This document shows positions 22,497 to 33,435 of a stretch of 64,000 bases of DNA, piece after piece. Within the stretch, counting starts at the first letter, position 1. Each line of letters begins with the position of its first letter. Both the position numbers and the translations under genes were made by a program. Source of the stretch: Eopsaltria australis. Lineage: Eukaryota; Chordata; Aves; Passeriformes; Petroicidae. The notes beneath the pieces are model-generated. The model had not been told where the DNA came from, did no database searches, and saw only the letters and a list, made by a program, of their open reading frames with translations. The stretch lies in contig JAVTVJ010000228.1 of NCBI GenBank assembly GCA_034509425.1, positions 992,001 to 1,056,000 on the forward strand, in the 5' to 3' direction.

Positions 22497-24949
22497 CTGG
22501 GCCAACAGGAGTGCTTGAATTATTCGTTTGATTTCACTTTTCAGGCACTAACTAAATAATTCTGTGAGTTACACAACGTAGGTAAGCTAGCAGCCCAGAT
22601 TCCCTAGGCCAGCTCATCTCCAGAGTCGGTCCTGCTGGTCCCTAGTCAGAATTAGCACAACATGCTGCAGACAGAAATGATGAGCAATTTAAAGGAGTGT
22701 GTTGAATTTGAAAATTCAGCCATGCTGGGGAGATAACAGACCTGGAATTGGAAACAAGGATGCTCGTGGAGGGGCTAAGACAGAGGTATTGTTTTATTTA
22801 TTTCTTCCCGCCAGCAGACATCAATCCTGTTGTACTTTTTCCTCTCATAAATGTTGCCAAGCATAATCTTGGCTCATCTTTTTTCTAGGCAGTGTCCCTG
22901 GGAGAAAAAAATTATTAGCAAGGCTGAAGAAGCTTCATGCAATTATTTAGCAACTACACCAAAATAATCCCAAAAGACCAGTGGCTGCTCATAAGGTGGC
23001 AGCTTTCTAAGTCATTCCAATAAAATCTGGCTCAGTAACTCCCAGTGTAATCAATGCCCACACAAACAAACCAGAGGAAAACTGAGGGATGAGTGATTTT
23101 CCCATGCTAGAAGAGGATTCTGCAAAACAAACTCACGAGCCATTGCTGGCTGCAGGCTGTGCTGCCACACTGCCATTGTCACCTGCTCACCTGCTGGGAC
23201 CTCAGCATCCCTGAGCTGCACTTGGAGCTGGGCTGGATAGATTCCAGGGGGATATGGGCATGGACAGAGGTGCTTGGCTCGCAGAGCAGGGCAGGGTTTG
23301 GGGAGCATGGCTGCACAGCCTGTCCCCCCCATCCCAGCATCACCATGGATCGTGGTGGTTCTGCTCCCAGGCACAGCCATTCCTCACACTCTGTGTATCT
23401 GCAACATGCTGCAGTTATGAGTAATCAGGAAGTGATGCCTGGCTGTCAGAAGGGGAATAAAATTCAAAGCCTGGGATGTGAGTGGTTGTTTGGGAGGAGG
23501 AGGAAGGAGATGGCAGCCTGCACCCCAGCTCACAGCATCCCCCCAAGCAAAGGCTGGAGCAGCCCCAGGCTGGGCATTCCATGCACTCCATCTCCCTCCA
23601 GCCCTCTGGCAAGGGCTGGCTGAGGAGCCAAAGGGCTCTGGGAATGCTGCCTCCCCTCTGTGGACTCCAGCACCCAACCCACCTGTCACCACCTGTCCCA
23701 ACACTGCACCCCTCAAACAGCCCTGGCACTGCCAGGGCCCTGAGCCCAAGCAGCCACAAAACATCAGCTGATGCCAGATGAACCCTCAAATGCTAGAACT
23801 TGAACTTCAGGCTGGATGAACTAGATTCCTGAGCTGAAAATCAGAGTGATAACTCCTGCCTTCAATGCAGGTCCCAGCCTAGAGGAAGGCCTCCAGGCGA
23901 CCAAGCTGGGGGCAGCTTTGCACCCCCAAAGGCCGTCCTGGATGGAGAGCAGATCTTGTCTGTGTGTTGAAGTATGGAGAACAAGGAATGGAGAACAAGG
24001 GTGTCTGATAAAGGGTGGGTGGCGCAGCAAACAAATCTGATGGCAGAAGAGGGGTCAGGTGGGGCAGGCAGTGCTGCCCAGATGGGAAGGGCTGGCTCAA
24101 GGAAAGGAGGGAAGAGGACACAACCCACTGGGAATCATAGAAGGGTCTTTGTCGGAGGATGGTGTTTTGGCAACGCCAAAGCACCAGTGGGACCATGGGG
24201 AGGGGTGTGAGGCACCAGTGTGTGCCAGCCCTGCCTCACACCGTTGTGATCCCGCCTTCTGCCTCAACTGCAAAGGCTCCGAGGAAGGGGTGATGACCCC
24301 CCCCCCAGACCCAGCTCAGCAAGGGGAGGATGCCAATGGCTGCAGCACCTTCATTCTTACACAGCTACCTCGTCCCAACCTGCTCAGAGCAGGAGCCTGA
24401 CCCAGCTCTCACACTCACCTGCAAACAGCCCTGACCCTGTGCATGCACATGGGCCAGTGAAGCACATCCAAGTTGGGCTTTGAGTCCAATGGAAGGTGAA
24501 AAACAAGCTGGAAACCAGAGAAAAGGGGATTTGGACCATTGAGGGGGGAAGGAGAAGGGAAAGATGGCTACACACACACAGTGCACTGAAGTAATCCAGA
24601 GAACAGAACCAAGGCACCTGCCCCCCAGCAGAGCAGCAAACCTCACACTTAGGAGCTGGGGAGCTCCTGTCCCTGCCTGAGACACCACAGAGCCACTGGG
24701 GAAGAGGGGCTGTGTTTCAGTGTCTCCCTGATGCCACAGTCTTGCTTGGACACCAACCTGACCCAGCCCCTCACAATGCCAGGACATCCTTCTGCAAGCA
24801 GGTGGGCACCAACCTGCTCCAGCTCAGCTCAGCAGAGGCTCAGTGTCAGCTCTGGCTGCTCACCCACCCTCACAGTTGGGATCCAGGAGAGGAGGCCTTG
24901 GTGTTTTTCTAGGGCCTGAAACACAAATGTAAACCTGGTTCTTTGGAAA
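22497..24949. other. Single-copy DNA; AT-rich block then GC-rich block
   Basis: The first 550 bp (to about 23,050) are AT-rich with many ATTA and AATAA words, two strong but coding-closed splice-acceptor look-alikes (ending at 22,544 and 22,889), and no repeat. They could be a conserved non-coding element. The remainder is GC-rich and holds one exon candidate at 24,419-24,507 and a run of ten Cs at 24,297-24,306. Confidence 0.45.
24419..24507 (-). other. Candidate 89-nt exon with very strong splice sites, minus strand
   Basis: On the minus strand the acceptor reads CCCCTTTTCTCTGGTTTCCAG just before 24,507, and the donor is GCAG followed by GTGAGTGTGA, ending at 24,419. Both are near-consensus, making this one of the best-scoring pairs in the window by eye. 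All three frames are open over the 89 nt, so coding potential cannot be judged; one reads LVFHLPLDSKPNLDV. No family is recognised. Confidence 0.3.
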
Positions 24950-25170
24950 ATGGGGGGACCACCCAGAGGGTGCTGGCACTGCCCAGGCTCCCCAGGGAAT
25001 GGGCACAGCCCCGAGGCTGCCAGAGCTCCAGGAGTGTTTGGACAGCACTCCCAGGGATGCACAGGGTGGGATTGTTGGGGTGTCTGTGCAGGGCTGGGAG
25101 TTGGACTTTGGTCCAACTTGGGTCCAATACCTGTGGGTTGATTCCAGAGTATTTCATGATTCTGTGATCT
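24950..25170 (+). mobile_element. CR1 LINE 3' end, same subtype as 19.5 kb
   Basis: Contains CACCCAGAGGGTGCTGGCAC, CCCCAGGGAATGGGCACAGC, CAGAGCTCCAGGAGTGTTTG, GGATTGTTGGGGTGTCTGTG and TTTCATGATTCTGTGATCTT. An internal doubling (GGACTTTGGTCCAACTTGG then GGTCCAATAC) replaces the usual GGACTGGATGATCC block. Confidence 0.94.
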
Positions 25171-25390
25171 TCCCCCAGCCTTTCTCTGAACCCCAGGACA
25201 GTGATAGGATGGGCTCTCCAGCATAGCAGCCTCATCACCGGCCTCTCACCCCAAAGCATGTCTCTGCAGGTCATCCTGTCCTGCCAGCAGGTTGTACACT
25301 CTTCAGGGTCAGGCCAAGCCAGAGCAGTGTCAAATTTCCCAACATCATTAATTCTGCTTCCTCTTCCTTGTCCTCCAGCTCGGCACTCAC

Positions 25391-25610
25391 CCCTACAGGT
25401 GCACTGCCCGGTGGAGCAGGAGGAAGGAGCCAGGCCTTGGTCCCACAAGCCGTGCCAGCACAGCTCCAGTGACCCCCCCAGCTCCCACCATCTCCCTCCC
25501 CCAGCAATTCCACCCACACAGCTGGGCTGGCTGCAGCACACACCCTCACAGTGACTTGGAGTTCCTTGTCAGCCATGAAAGAAGGACCAACTCCATCCCA
25601 GTCTGCCTTC
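25391..25610 (-). other. Candidate 220-nt exon, minus strand
   Basis: A strong minus-strand acceptor (GACTTGCTTCTCCTCCCGCAG) ends next to 25,610, and a donor GTAGGG followed by GTGAGTGCC ends the segment at 25,391. One frame is open throughout (73 codons, beginning KADWDGVGPSFMADKEL). The open frame extends beyond both ends (25,271-25,768), so openness is not evidence by itself. The composition (Gly, Ala and Trp rich in the second half) is not typical of a known domain. No homologue is recognised. Confidence 0.22.
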
Positions 25611-26541
25611 CTGCGGGAGGAGAAGCAAGTCTGCTCATGAGCATCTGCCACAAACTCCCGTTTGCACTCCCTCCTTGCCTTCCCAGCCCTGCTTTCCCCA
25701 GCTGAGCCTCTTCCCAGCCACTCTCGCCGTGCCAAGGGGAGCTCACCCACAAACCCCTCGCAGCTCACACCACGCTAAGGCTGACCCAAGCTTCAAAGCA
25801 TTTCTTTACTGAGAGCTCATCCAGGAAACTTTGTTTTCTCCACTCCTATTGTACTACTGCATGCCTATAGGAATTCATTCATGCACAGACAGCCACGCAG
25901 GCACGCACAGGCTCTGTGGAGTCTCCCTGTGGAAGGAGCTCCTGCAGCCCTGCCAGGGCCAGCACAGACAGACCCTGCACTTGCTGCTCCTCTGGATGGA
26001 AGAACTTGTCAAATTGCTGGCAAAACCACCGGAGCTTGTAAACCTGCGAGCCCTACAGCACCCGGAGTGACATGCACACACGGGCCTGGGCACCTTGGCT
26101 CTGTGTTGTAGCGGCAGGGAGAGTGTGGGAGGTGCCGGGGGAGCCGCAGGCACGGGGCTGCACAGTCACCCACCACCAGTACCTCCAGTGGGCTGCACAC
26201 CCTACCTTCTCCACTTCATTTTTCCTTCTTTTTTTGTGATTACAGCCTGCAAACTATTACAGCAGCTTGGAGCACATCGGGAAGGAGATGTGCTTGGGCT
26301 TAAGTGTTTGCAGGATCAGGGTTGAGCTGCAGAGCTGAATTTGCTGCTATTTATAGTGGGAAGCCCTGAGCACAGCACGTGCTGGAAGGGAGCGTGGCTG
26401 GGCCTGTCTTCCTGCTAAAACCTGGTGGGTTCTTTTATTTTGCCTCATTTTGGGGATGTCAGCTGCCTGATCTCATAATTGCATACATGTGCTGCCTGGT
26501 ATTTACAAATAATTTTGTTTTTTAATCTTTGGGCACACCGG
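25611..26541. other. Single-copy DNA with strong orphan acceptor
   Basis: No repeat. At 26,215-26,245 there is a very long pyrimidine tract ending in GATTACAG (listed below). From 26,440 to 26,535 the sequence is AT-rich with ATAATTGCATACAT, an octamer-like POU-factor site, and TTTACAAATAATTTT; it may be a regulatory element. Confidence 0.4.
26246..26338 (+). other. Possible 3' exon or pseudo-exon after very strong acceptor
   Basis: The acceptor has more than 20 nearly uninterrupted pyrimidines (TTTTTCCTTCTTTTTTTGTG) before ATTACAG at 26,245. Behind it a frame of 30 codons beginning PANYYSSLEHIG runs to a TGA at 26,336-26,338. There is no good donor shortly downstream and no AATAAA nearby, so it is neither a clear internal nor a clear terminal exon. 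A cryptic site in single-copy DNA is a reasonable alternative. Confidence 0.18.
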
Positions 26542-26682
26542 GTCATAGAATCACAGAGTGGTTTGGGCTGGAAGAGACCTTAAAGCTCATCCCATTCCAA
26601 TCCCTGCCATAAGCAGGGACATCTTCCACTATCTCAGGTTGCTCCAAGCCCCATCCACCCTGGCCTTGAACATTTCCATCCT
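26542..26682 (-). mobile_element. CR1 LINE 3' end
   Basis: Antisense copy beginning with the tail TCATAGAATCACAGAGTGG, then TTTGGGCTGGAAGAGACCTT, CAGGGACATCTTCCACTATC and GGCCTTGAACATTTCC. About 140 bp long; followed by an A-rich run at 26,733-26,749. Confidence 0.94.
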
Positions 26683-27302
26683 CCTACATGTTTATACTGG
26701 TCTATAGGTGAAGTTCTACCTTCCATCACTGGTTAAAAAAAAAGAAAAAACCAGGAAAAGAAGCTGGATCTGAGTAGTCAGCTCCCAGGGCCTGCAGCTA
26801 ATTAATTACACCCTGTCCCGCAGCGTGCACTTCACACGTGGCCCTGTATGCCCGCAGCCTGGCTGGGTGTCAGCAGCCTGACAGCAGCTCTGCCTGCCAG
26901 CCCAGCTAATTATAGCATGGGGAGCAAATGAGGGTGCCCTCCCTGCCCTCCTCTTCCCTCCATTCCTTCCGCTCCCCTCCCATCCCCTCCCTGCTGGTTG
27001 CTCCACTGTCGCTGCAGCCTCTGACAAAAGACCCAGGGCTGCAGCTCGGGCTGGGCAAGACCTTTCCCTGAGGCACCCATGGGGACTCCAGGAGACTGGG
27101 TCGGGGGTGTCCAAGGGCCCTGACCCCTCCAGGGGTACCTGGGCAGGGAGCAGGCCTGCCACCACACTCCCACTCTTCACCACATTTCACTGCAGAGCCA
27201 GGTTGCTGGTCCCATCCCTCCTGTCCTTCCAGCCACCCCCCCTCTCCTTGGACAGAGCTCTGCATCTCGCTTGTCTCTCCTGCTGCATTCACACACCCGC
27301 AG

Positions 27303-27408
27303 CACTGGGTCAGGGGGAATGCCTCCGGTCTGCCTGGAAAACCAAGCTCATGGCAATGTCCTTCTCCTCCAGCAGCCTCAGCTCCTCGGCAGGGACAAGG
27401 CATCAGAG
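27303..27408 (+). other. Candidate 106-nt exon before consensus donor
   Basis: A perfect donor, CAGAG followed by GTAAGT, starts at 27,409. Two acceptors are possible: one ending at 27,302 (TCTCTCCTGCTGCATTCACAC then ACCCGCAG) and a second, pyrimidine-rich one ending at 27,372 (TGTCCTTCTCCTCCAG), which would leave only 36 nt. All three frames are open over the longer form; one reads TGSGGMPPVCLENQAHGN. An in-frame ATGGCAATG occurs inside, so a first coding exon is also conceivable. Nothing is recognised. Confidence 0.22.
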
Positions 27409-27726
27409 GTAAGTGGACCCCAGTGGGGTGTCCCACGTCCACTGCCTGGGGTTTGCTGCCTGGGCACCACAGAGCCCCGAGCAGGCAACACCTTAGACTC
27501 AGTGAGCTGGACTATGACAACAAAGCACAGCACCCTCAGGAAGTGTCCTCTGCCATCAAACCACTCCTGGGGTAACACACATGGAAAACGGAGAGGATCC
27601 GAGCAGAACAGGGATCTGAGGGACCTGGTTGGTCACCACCCACAAGTTATTAACAACCACGGCACACACGAGACCTGCAGGGACATGAACGGGGCAGCAG
27701 GAACCAAACCCAGCCCTCGCATGAGA

Positions 27727-27772
27727 CAGAGAATCCTACAGGGTTGGAAGGGACCTTAAATCTCATCTGGAC
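27727..27772 (-). mobile_element. Tiny CR1 tail remnant
   Basis: GAGAATCCTACAGGGTTGGA followed by AGGGACCTTAAATCTCATCTGG is a reversed CR1 tail with a rearranged end. Similarity is lost within 50 bp, so it is only a stub. Confidence 0.7.
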
Positions 27773-28263
27773 AACAACATCCACCTAAGGTTCAAAACAC
27801 TATTGGAAAGCAGTTCTCTCATGCTTTTGGCCCTGAAAGTGGCTCCCCAAGGCCACACAACATCTGACTCAAACAGTGTAAATGTGAATCCCCACTCACG
27901 GGAATGTGGCTGCCACCACAAAATGGTCTGAACTGCTCCTAGCCCTGGAGGAAGAGCAGGGCTGCTTGCAGAATGATGTGCCTGCTGCAAAACAAGGCTG
28001 CTCCTCACAGCTGGCCTCTTCATCACCCTCCTCTTCCTCCTCAGTACCCAGCACCAAGCCCAATGCAAGGGAAACCTGCTCCTCCTGCACTGCTCATGCT
28101 CGGGGAGATGATGGGGCTGGGCAATCTGGGTGCTACAGAAGGCTACAACACACTCCTGGGGTGCTGCCTCAGCTTTTTCCCAAGCCAACAGGAGTTAAAA
28201 TGTGGTTTAGTCAGGACAGGGAGAGCTGTGACTCGGAGGGGGCACCTGAGCTCCACCAATACA

Positions 28264-28285
28264 GAGCAAACAGCAAACAGCAAAC
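28264..28285. repeat. Short 7-bp tandem repeat
   Basis: Three adjacent units of GCAAACA are seen; likely slippage. Confidence 0.8.
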
Positions 28286-28489
28286 CCACTGCTTAGACAT
28301 AGCAGGAACTACTTCACTACCTGGGTAACACTGAAAGATCTGTTCTGAACACCCCTTTGCCACACCATCACTGGCCCAAGGTAACTCCTCGAGGCTTTAG
28401 TCTCCAGTTAAAAGTGTTTGCTTGTTTTAAATAGGGCTTGTAACGTATCAACCAACTCATTTTAGAGCAGCAAGCTCTCTGAAATTCAT

Positions 28490-28655
28490 GTGAAGCTGTG
28501 GCTGCCCCATCCCTGGAAGTGCCAGGTTGGACGGGGCTTGGAGCAAACTGGGATCATAGAAGGTGTCCCTACCCACAGCAGGGGGTGGAGTGAGATGGGC
28601 TTTAAGGTCCCTTCGAGATGGGTCCCTTCCATCCCAAACCACTCCATGATTCCAG
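28490..28655 (+). mobile_element. CR1 LINE 3' end with small internal duplication
   Basis: Sense copy with GAAGCTGTGGCTGCCCCATC, GGACGGGGCTTGGAGCAAAC, GAAGGTGTCCCTACCCACAG and the tail CCACTCCATGATTCC. Near the end GGTCCCTTC is present twice (28,606 and 28,620) separated by GAGAT, a local duplication specific to this copy. Confidence 0.93.
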
Positions 28656-30569
28656 GATAATATACCACAGGTTTTTGGGAGCATCACCAATGTGAGCAGA
28701 CAAAAACTTAAAGGAACTTTATCTATTTTGGTCACAGGTGAGGCTTTAAGAAGAAAGAGCCCCTGGAGCTTTGCACATTTCTCTTGGAACAGCCTTTCCT
28801 GAGGGATGGAGGCACTGGCTCAGTCCTGGCCACCCATTTCTCATCCAGACATGAGAGAAGAAGGAGCCAGGGGATGAGGATACCCCTCCATCCCCACAAA
28901 GCACACCACTTCCCACAAAGTGCTTTCCACACGGCTACCCACTCGGTAGTAAGATTGAGGTCAGCAGTAAGGTGGGGACTAGGATGTCCTTGTCACATCC
29001 CCATGTCCACTTTTCCAAGTGGAAAGGGACCAGGACAGCCAGTCCCTCACTGCTCCTGCAACTGCATCCATACCCTGAGCATTTACACAGGCTCCAGACA
29101 GCCCATCACCACCAAATATGTAGGAATAAAACTCTATAAAGGAAGCACACGACACACTATAGAATAAATTGAGTACATTAGAAAAAGCCTGGAGAGGAAA
29201 AATAGATTCTTGGAATGTGTTCTCAATCTCATTAATTGGGAAGACAGCCTTGGAGGGGGAAAAAAATGATTATATCCTCCCCAAACCATTATCCACTCTT
29301 CAGAGTGGATCATATGAAAACAGTTATATAAAAGAATAAATTATATTTGGAATGGCAAGAACCCCAGAATAAAGCTAGGAACTCTGATGTTCCCATATAA
29401 AGATAGGAGACAGTTATCTGTTCCAAATTTTCCAGTTTTCTGCTGCGCCAATTCAAATTCACTACATACCAGCATGGCCATATAAAGGGGACTCCACCCA
29501 TGTGAGCTTGGAAAGAGCAGTAATCCCCCAAACTATCAATTTAATGTATGGGGATAGAAAATGAGGGAAGAATGTACTCCCAGAAAGAGTGCTCTGTTAA
29601 TGACATGGCACAGGGCTTCAGAACGTGCACACAGGAATATCATTTACAGGAACTTTTGCATTGTGAGACCAAGCTGAAATCAAGATTTCTTCACGCAGAC
29701 ACCGTCAATGCTGCAAATTAAATGTCCGTTTCCAGATACAATGTGAACTTTATTTTTGTTTTATTTTCTACTATTTGTTCAGTGTCACGTTTCTTGGCCG
29801 GCACTAGGAAATCATCTCTTCCCTGGGGGCTGTTAAATTAATTTTCAACCCATCTTGCCCAGGCTCTCCTGAGCAGCAGAGGAGTGAGGATGACTCAGGG
29901 CAGGGCTAGCACCAGGCAGGGTCCTCTCAGCCTGACCCGTGGAGGTGTTCCAGTCCCAGCCTGCAATGCCAGTGCTGACCACAGCACCCAACCACGCAGG
30001 AACCTCCACAAGAGCAGTCTCAAGCTCCCCCTTACCCTGCACTGGATCCAAGGTGGATAAAAATCCTCCTTTTTCCTGAATTTCTGCAGATGCAACATAG
30101 CATTGGGAATGCTGTTAGCATGAGCACATGGTACTGGTGTGGGCTCAGGCACAGCAACGAGGAGCAGGTGACACAAACATGGGAGGCTGAATGTGCCCCT
30201 GGGTCTGGCCACCCACTCCTGAGCCTCCAGGAATGTCTTGTCGTGCTTGAAACTGCACAACAAGCTGGTTCCTTGTCTGAACTACACGAACAATACACAA
30301 AGTGAAGGTGGTATCTTTCCAAGTTTCCTTTCCTGTTTGAAATTCCTATGCAGAAGATCCAGTGACTGCCCCAGCAGCTCCATATTCCTCCCACCAGTCC
30401 TGTGGAGCCACTGCTCACAGCAGGAGGTGAGAAGATGGGAAGGTTGGCTAGGGGATGGAAATCTGGGCAAGGAGATGGAAATTAGGGCTACAGTCCATCT
30501 TTCATCAGTTTTTAAATCAGTCAGGGGTTGGGCACAGAGCCCTCTTGTCACCGGTTTGAAGCTCCCAGG
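28656..30569. other. Single-copy DNA, AT-rich in the middle
   Basis: The part at 29,100-29,830 is AT-rich and repeat-free. It contains two CArG-like words CCATATAAAG 85 bp apart (29,393 and 29,478), near-matches to the serum response factor site, and several ATTA motifs. A candidate 48-nt exon on the minus strand is listed separately. No gene is recognised. Confidence 0.45.
30036..30083 (-). other. Candidate 48-nt microexon with branch-point match, minus strand
   Basis: On the minus strand a TGCTAAC word, a near-perfect branch-point sequence, lies about 35 nt before an acceptor TATGTTGCATCTGCAG ending next to 30,083. The donor is TGCAGG followed by GTAAGG at 30,036. The length (48 nt) keeps reading phase. 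All frames are open; one reads KFRKKEDFYPPWIQCR. The pyrimidine tract is only moderate. No homologue known to me. Confidence 0.22.
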
Positions 30570-30712
30570 TCCCCCTCCTGGAAGTGTTCAAGGACAGGTT
30601 GGATGGGGCTCAGGCAAGCCTGGCCTAGAGGAAGGTGTCCCTGCCCATGGCAGGGGGTGGGTACAACACGAGCTTTATGGTTCCTTCCAACCCAAACCAT
30701 TTCATGATTCTA
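30570..30712 (+). mobile_element. CR1 LINE 3' end
   Basis: Sense copy with CTCCTGGAAGTGTTCAAGG, GGTTGGATGGGGCTCAGGCA, AGAGGAAGGTGTCCCTGCCC and the tail CATTTCATGATTCTAC. It is followed 55 bp later by an A-rich run (30,770-30,812) that is not part of the usual CR1 tail. Confidence 0.93.
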
Positions 30713-33346
30713 CAAAGAAGCAGTCTGAAGAAGAAAGTATTTTCTCCAGCTCTGCCAATCCAATAAAAACCATTACAAAATAAAATAAAAAAATAAAACC
30801 TAAAAAATAAGAACCTTCTAGAAAGCACCTCTGCTCATGCCCTGAGACCATGACGAGGACCAGCAGCACCACGGCTGAGCTCCCCCCACGCCATCGGCAC
30901 CACGCAGCATCGGCGCCGGAGCCGGCAGCACCCTGGAAAGGAGCCGGCAGCCAACAGCGAGCCCTGTCCAAGCCATCAGGATGGATATGCAGATAAACCA
31001 GGTCAGAGAAGTGTTTCCATCCCGGCCAGACAGTGACTAAGAGACAGCATTAATTTGTTACTCAGCCCGAGTTTAACTTTTCAGACCAAGAAGAGCCAAA
31101 CAATCATTCCAAGTGAAAAAATACTGCAGGATGCATTCCTTTGCCCTGTCCCAGGAATACCCAGGGATTCATGATTTCAAGATGGAGCTGACAGCTCTTA
31201 GTATATCAGTAAGAATAACAAACCAGCCTTTCTGTTTTTCTTTTCATTCCCCAAATGCTATTTACTGGTTGCAAGAAGCCACACGTCATGTTCACACAGC
31301 ACTCCGGGGAGGTGGGGCTGGACAAGCTCCACATGCTCCTTAGTGCAGCACATCAAACCACCACAGACAAAAAAAAGTTGTTTTATTGGCAGTCCTGCTG
31401 TCAGCACAGAGAATGGAGTGTGAGGGAGCATCCACCTTCCACCCCTTTCTGGACTCAACGTGAAGGCTGCTGGGAGCTTTACCAGGGATGTGAGACTGAG
31501 AACACAAATGACAAACCCTTTGGAGCTTGAAAGCCCTTCCAAGTTCATTCAGAATTTGATAACCTGCTCCAGCACCTGTGCCTGTTGCACTGCCTGGTTT
31601 GGACAGTCCCCACATCCCAGCACCTCCATGCCAGGATGCAGGGACCCTGCATGCCCAGGTGAAGGGATAGCAGCCCAATGCTTCACTGCAGGGCCCAGGG
31701 ACCCCAGCACCACACAGAGGGTTAGGTATCACCAGAACCTATCACACAACAGCCTTTTATTAATTTTTGCCTTTTAGGGCCTCCAGAAAATGGTGTTTTC
31801 AATGACTGGGCTCAGAGACTCATCCAACACCATGCCAAGATGGTGGCAGTTGTGCCCAGGGAGTCATCCCCAGCTCCACTGGGGCCCTCCTGTCCCCAGG
31901 CAGAGGCTGCAAGGCATGGGGCACCACAGGGTCCCTGGGATGCCCCACACCACTACCAAGCATTTGTTCCTGCAGGCAGAGGAGATTTGATGCTGTCAGC
32001 CTGACCAAGTGCTGCCCAGCAGAGCTCTAAACAAATACTGCCAGAGCACTCGCATCCAACTCCATCTGCAGATGGAGCAGAAGGGATGCCCATGACATGG
32101 TACAGCCTCAGTAAATCCTGCCAGGGAGCTCTGACCATGTCCTACCCACATCTTGTTGTATAAAACCGTGGGCTGTCTCACAGCAGGTCAGGTCAGAGCT
32201 GTGCAGAGCTTTCAGCCCCAGCATCCCTCTCCTGAAAAGCTTCCAAACCAGCTCTGCCAAGGGCCCATGATCCAGAGCTTCAAATCCACCTCCCTGCAGC
32301 CATCCAGCACGAGAGCTGGTACCACACACTGCCGCCTGGCCCCTCTGGAACCCAAACTGTCCCTTCTTCTTCACCACTCAGGAGCTGGGAACCAGTCCAT
32401 AACCAAACAAGCCTAAGGAATGGCTGTGGGACGGTGACGTGATGGGAGAGCCCAGAGAGGCCCAGCCCCACGAAGGACCTGGGTGGCAGCACGCTGTCAC
32501 TTGAGGGACAGTGCGGTAACAGCCCTCACGCCCCCTGAGCATGGAAACCAGGGAGACAGGACCCACCTGGTCTCCAGCAGAACCCCAGGCAGCTCCAGCT
32601 GAGCTGGACTGCTGTAGGTGGGCAGCCCGGGCCAGCATTCCTGGGCAAGGCAACAGGCACGGAGAGAGGGCTCTTCCATTGAGGCAGGTCATCCTCCCGC
32701 GGCAGCTGAGGCGAGTCGGAAGGGTTGTGCCGAAATGCAGCAGCCGCTCAGGAGGCAGGTGACACATCCTGCGTGCAAAAGGCACATCTCCAACCTGCTG
32801 GGGCTTTCAGGGCTGGGCAGGGCTCCTGCTCCTCCCCGTGCCGCCCACAGCCCTTCCTTTCGGCACCTAGTCCCTGTCCCACCCTGCGGCTCCTGCCGTG
32901 TCCTCATGCTCACCCCATCCCAGGGGCTCCTGCCCAGCTCTGGCTCAGAGGGCAAGGGAACCCTCCAAAACTAGGGTAAGGATTGGGCCAAACCCACTCC
33001 CCACTTAGCCACGACTCAGAGCCACAGCAGCTCAGGGCCAGCTGCCACAATGCCACTGGAGAGGTCCCTGGTGTGACCCTTGTCAGGCACAGCTTCTCCT
33101 CTGGCACATCCTCCCACACACATTGGTCTGGGCAGAGCTCCCCTCTGCACTCCACATGGCAGCAGTCCCCCAGGATGCTTGCTGAAGCCATCTGGCCTTC
33201 ACCACAGCCAGAGCCACAAAGTCTTCATGAAACTCATGAAAAAAGAACTGCCTTGAATCCCTCTTTTCTTTTTCCCAGTAAATCTCTGGTATCCCCCTAG
33301 TCTGTAGTGAAATCACTCACCATCTCTGTAGCACTCAGAGCTGCAC

Positions 33347-33426
33347 AGAAGAAGTTGCTTCTTCTCTATCGTTCTCTTCTTCTTCCTTCTTCTTCTCTCC
33401 TCCTTGTCCTCCTCCTCTCCCTCCTG
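33347..33426 (+). repeat. CTT/CTC-rich polypyrimidine tract
   Basis: About 80 bases are nearly all C and T on the + strand, built of CTTCTT, TTCTTCC and CCTCCT words with a few A or G interruptions. Such tracts can act as splice polypyrimidine tracts or form triplex (H-DNA) structures. Translated, it yields a leucine/serine-rich stretch that imitates a signal peptide (frame starting at 33,307); that is a composition artefact. Confidence 0.85.
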
Positions 33427-33435
33427 GGTGGCCAG

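Noticed and set aside
22545..22581. 37-nt segment between a good acceptor and GTAAGC
   Set aside because: All three frames contain stops and the segment is very short; likely chance, unless part of a non-coding RNA.
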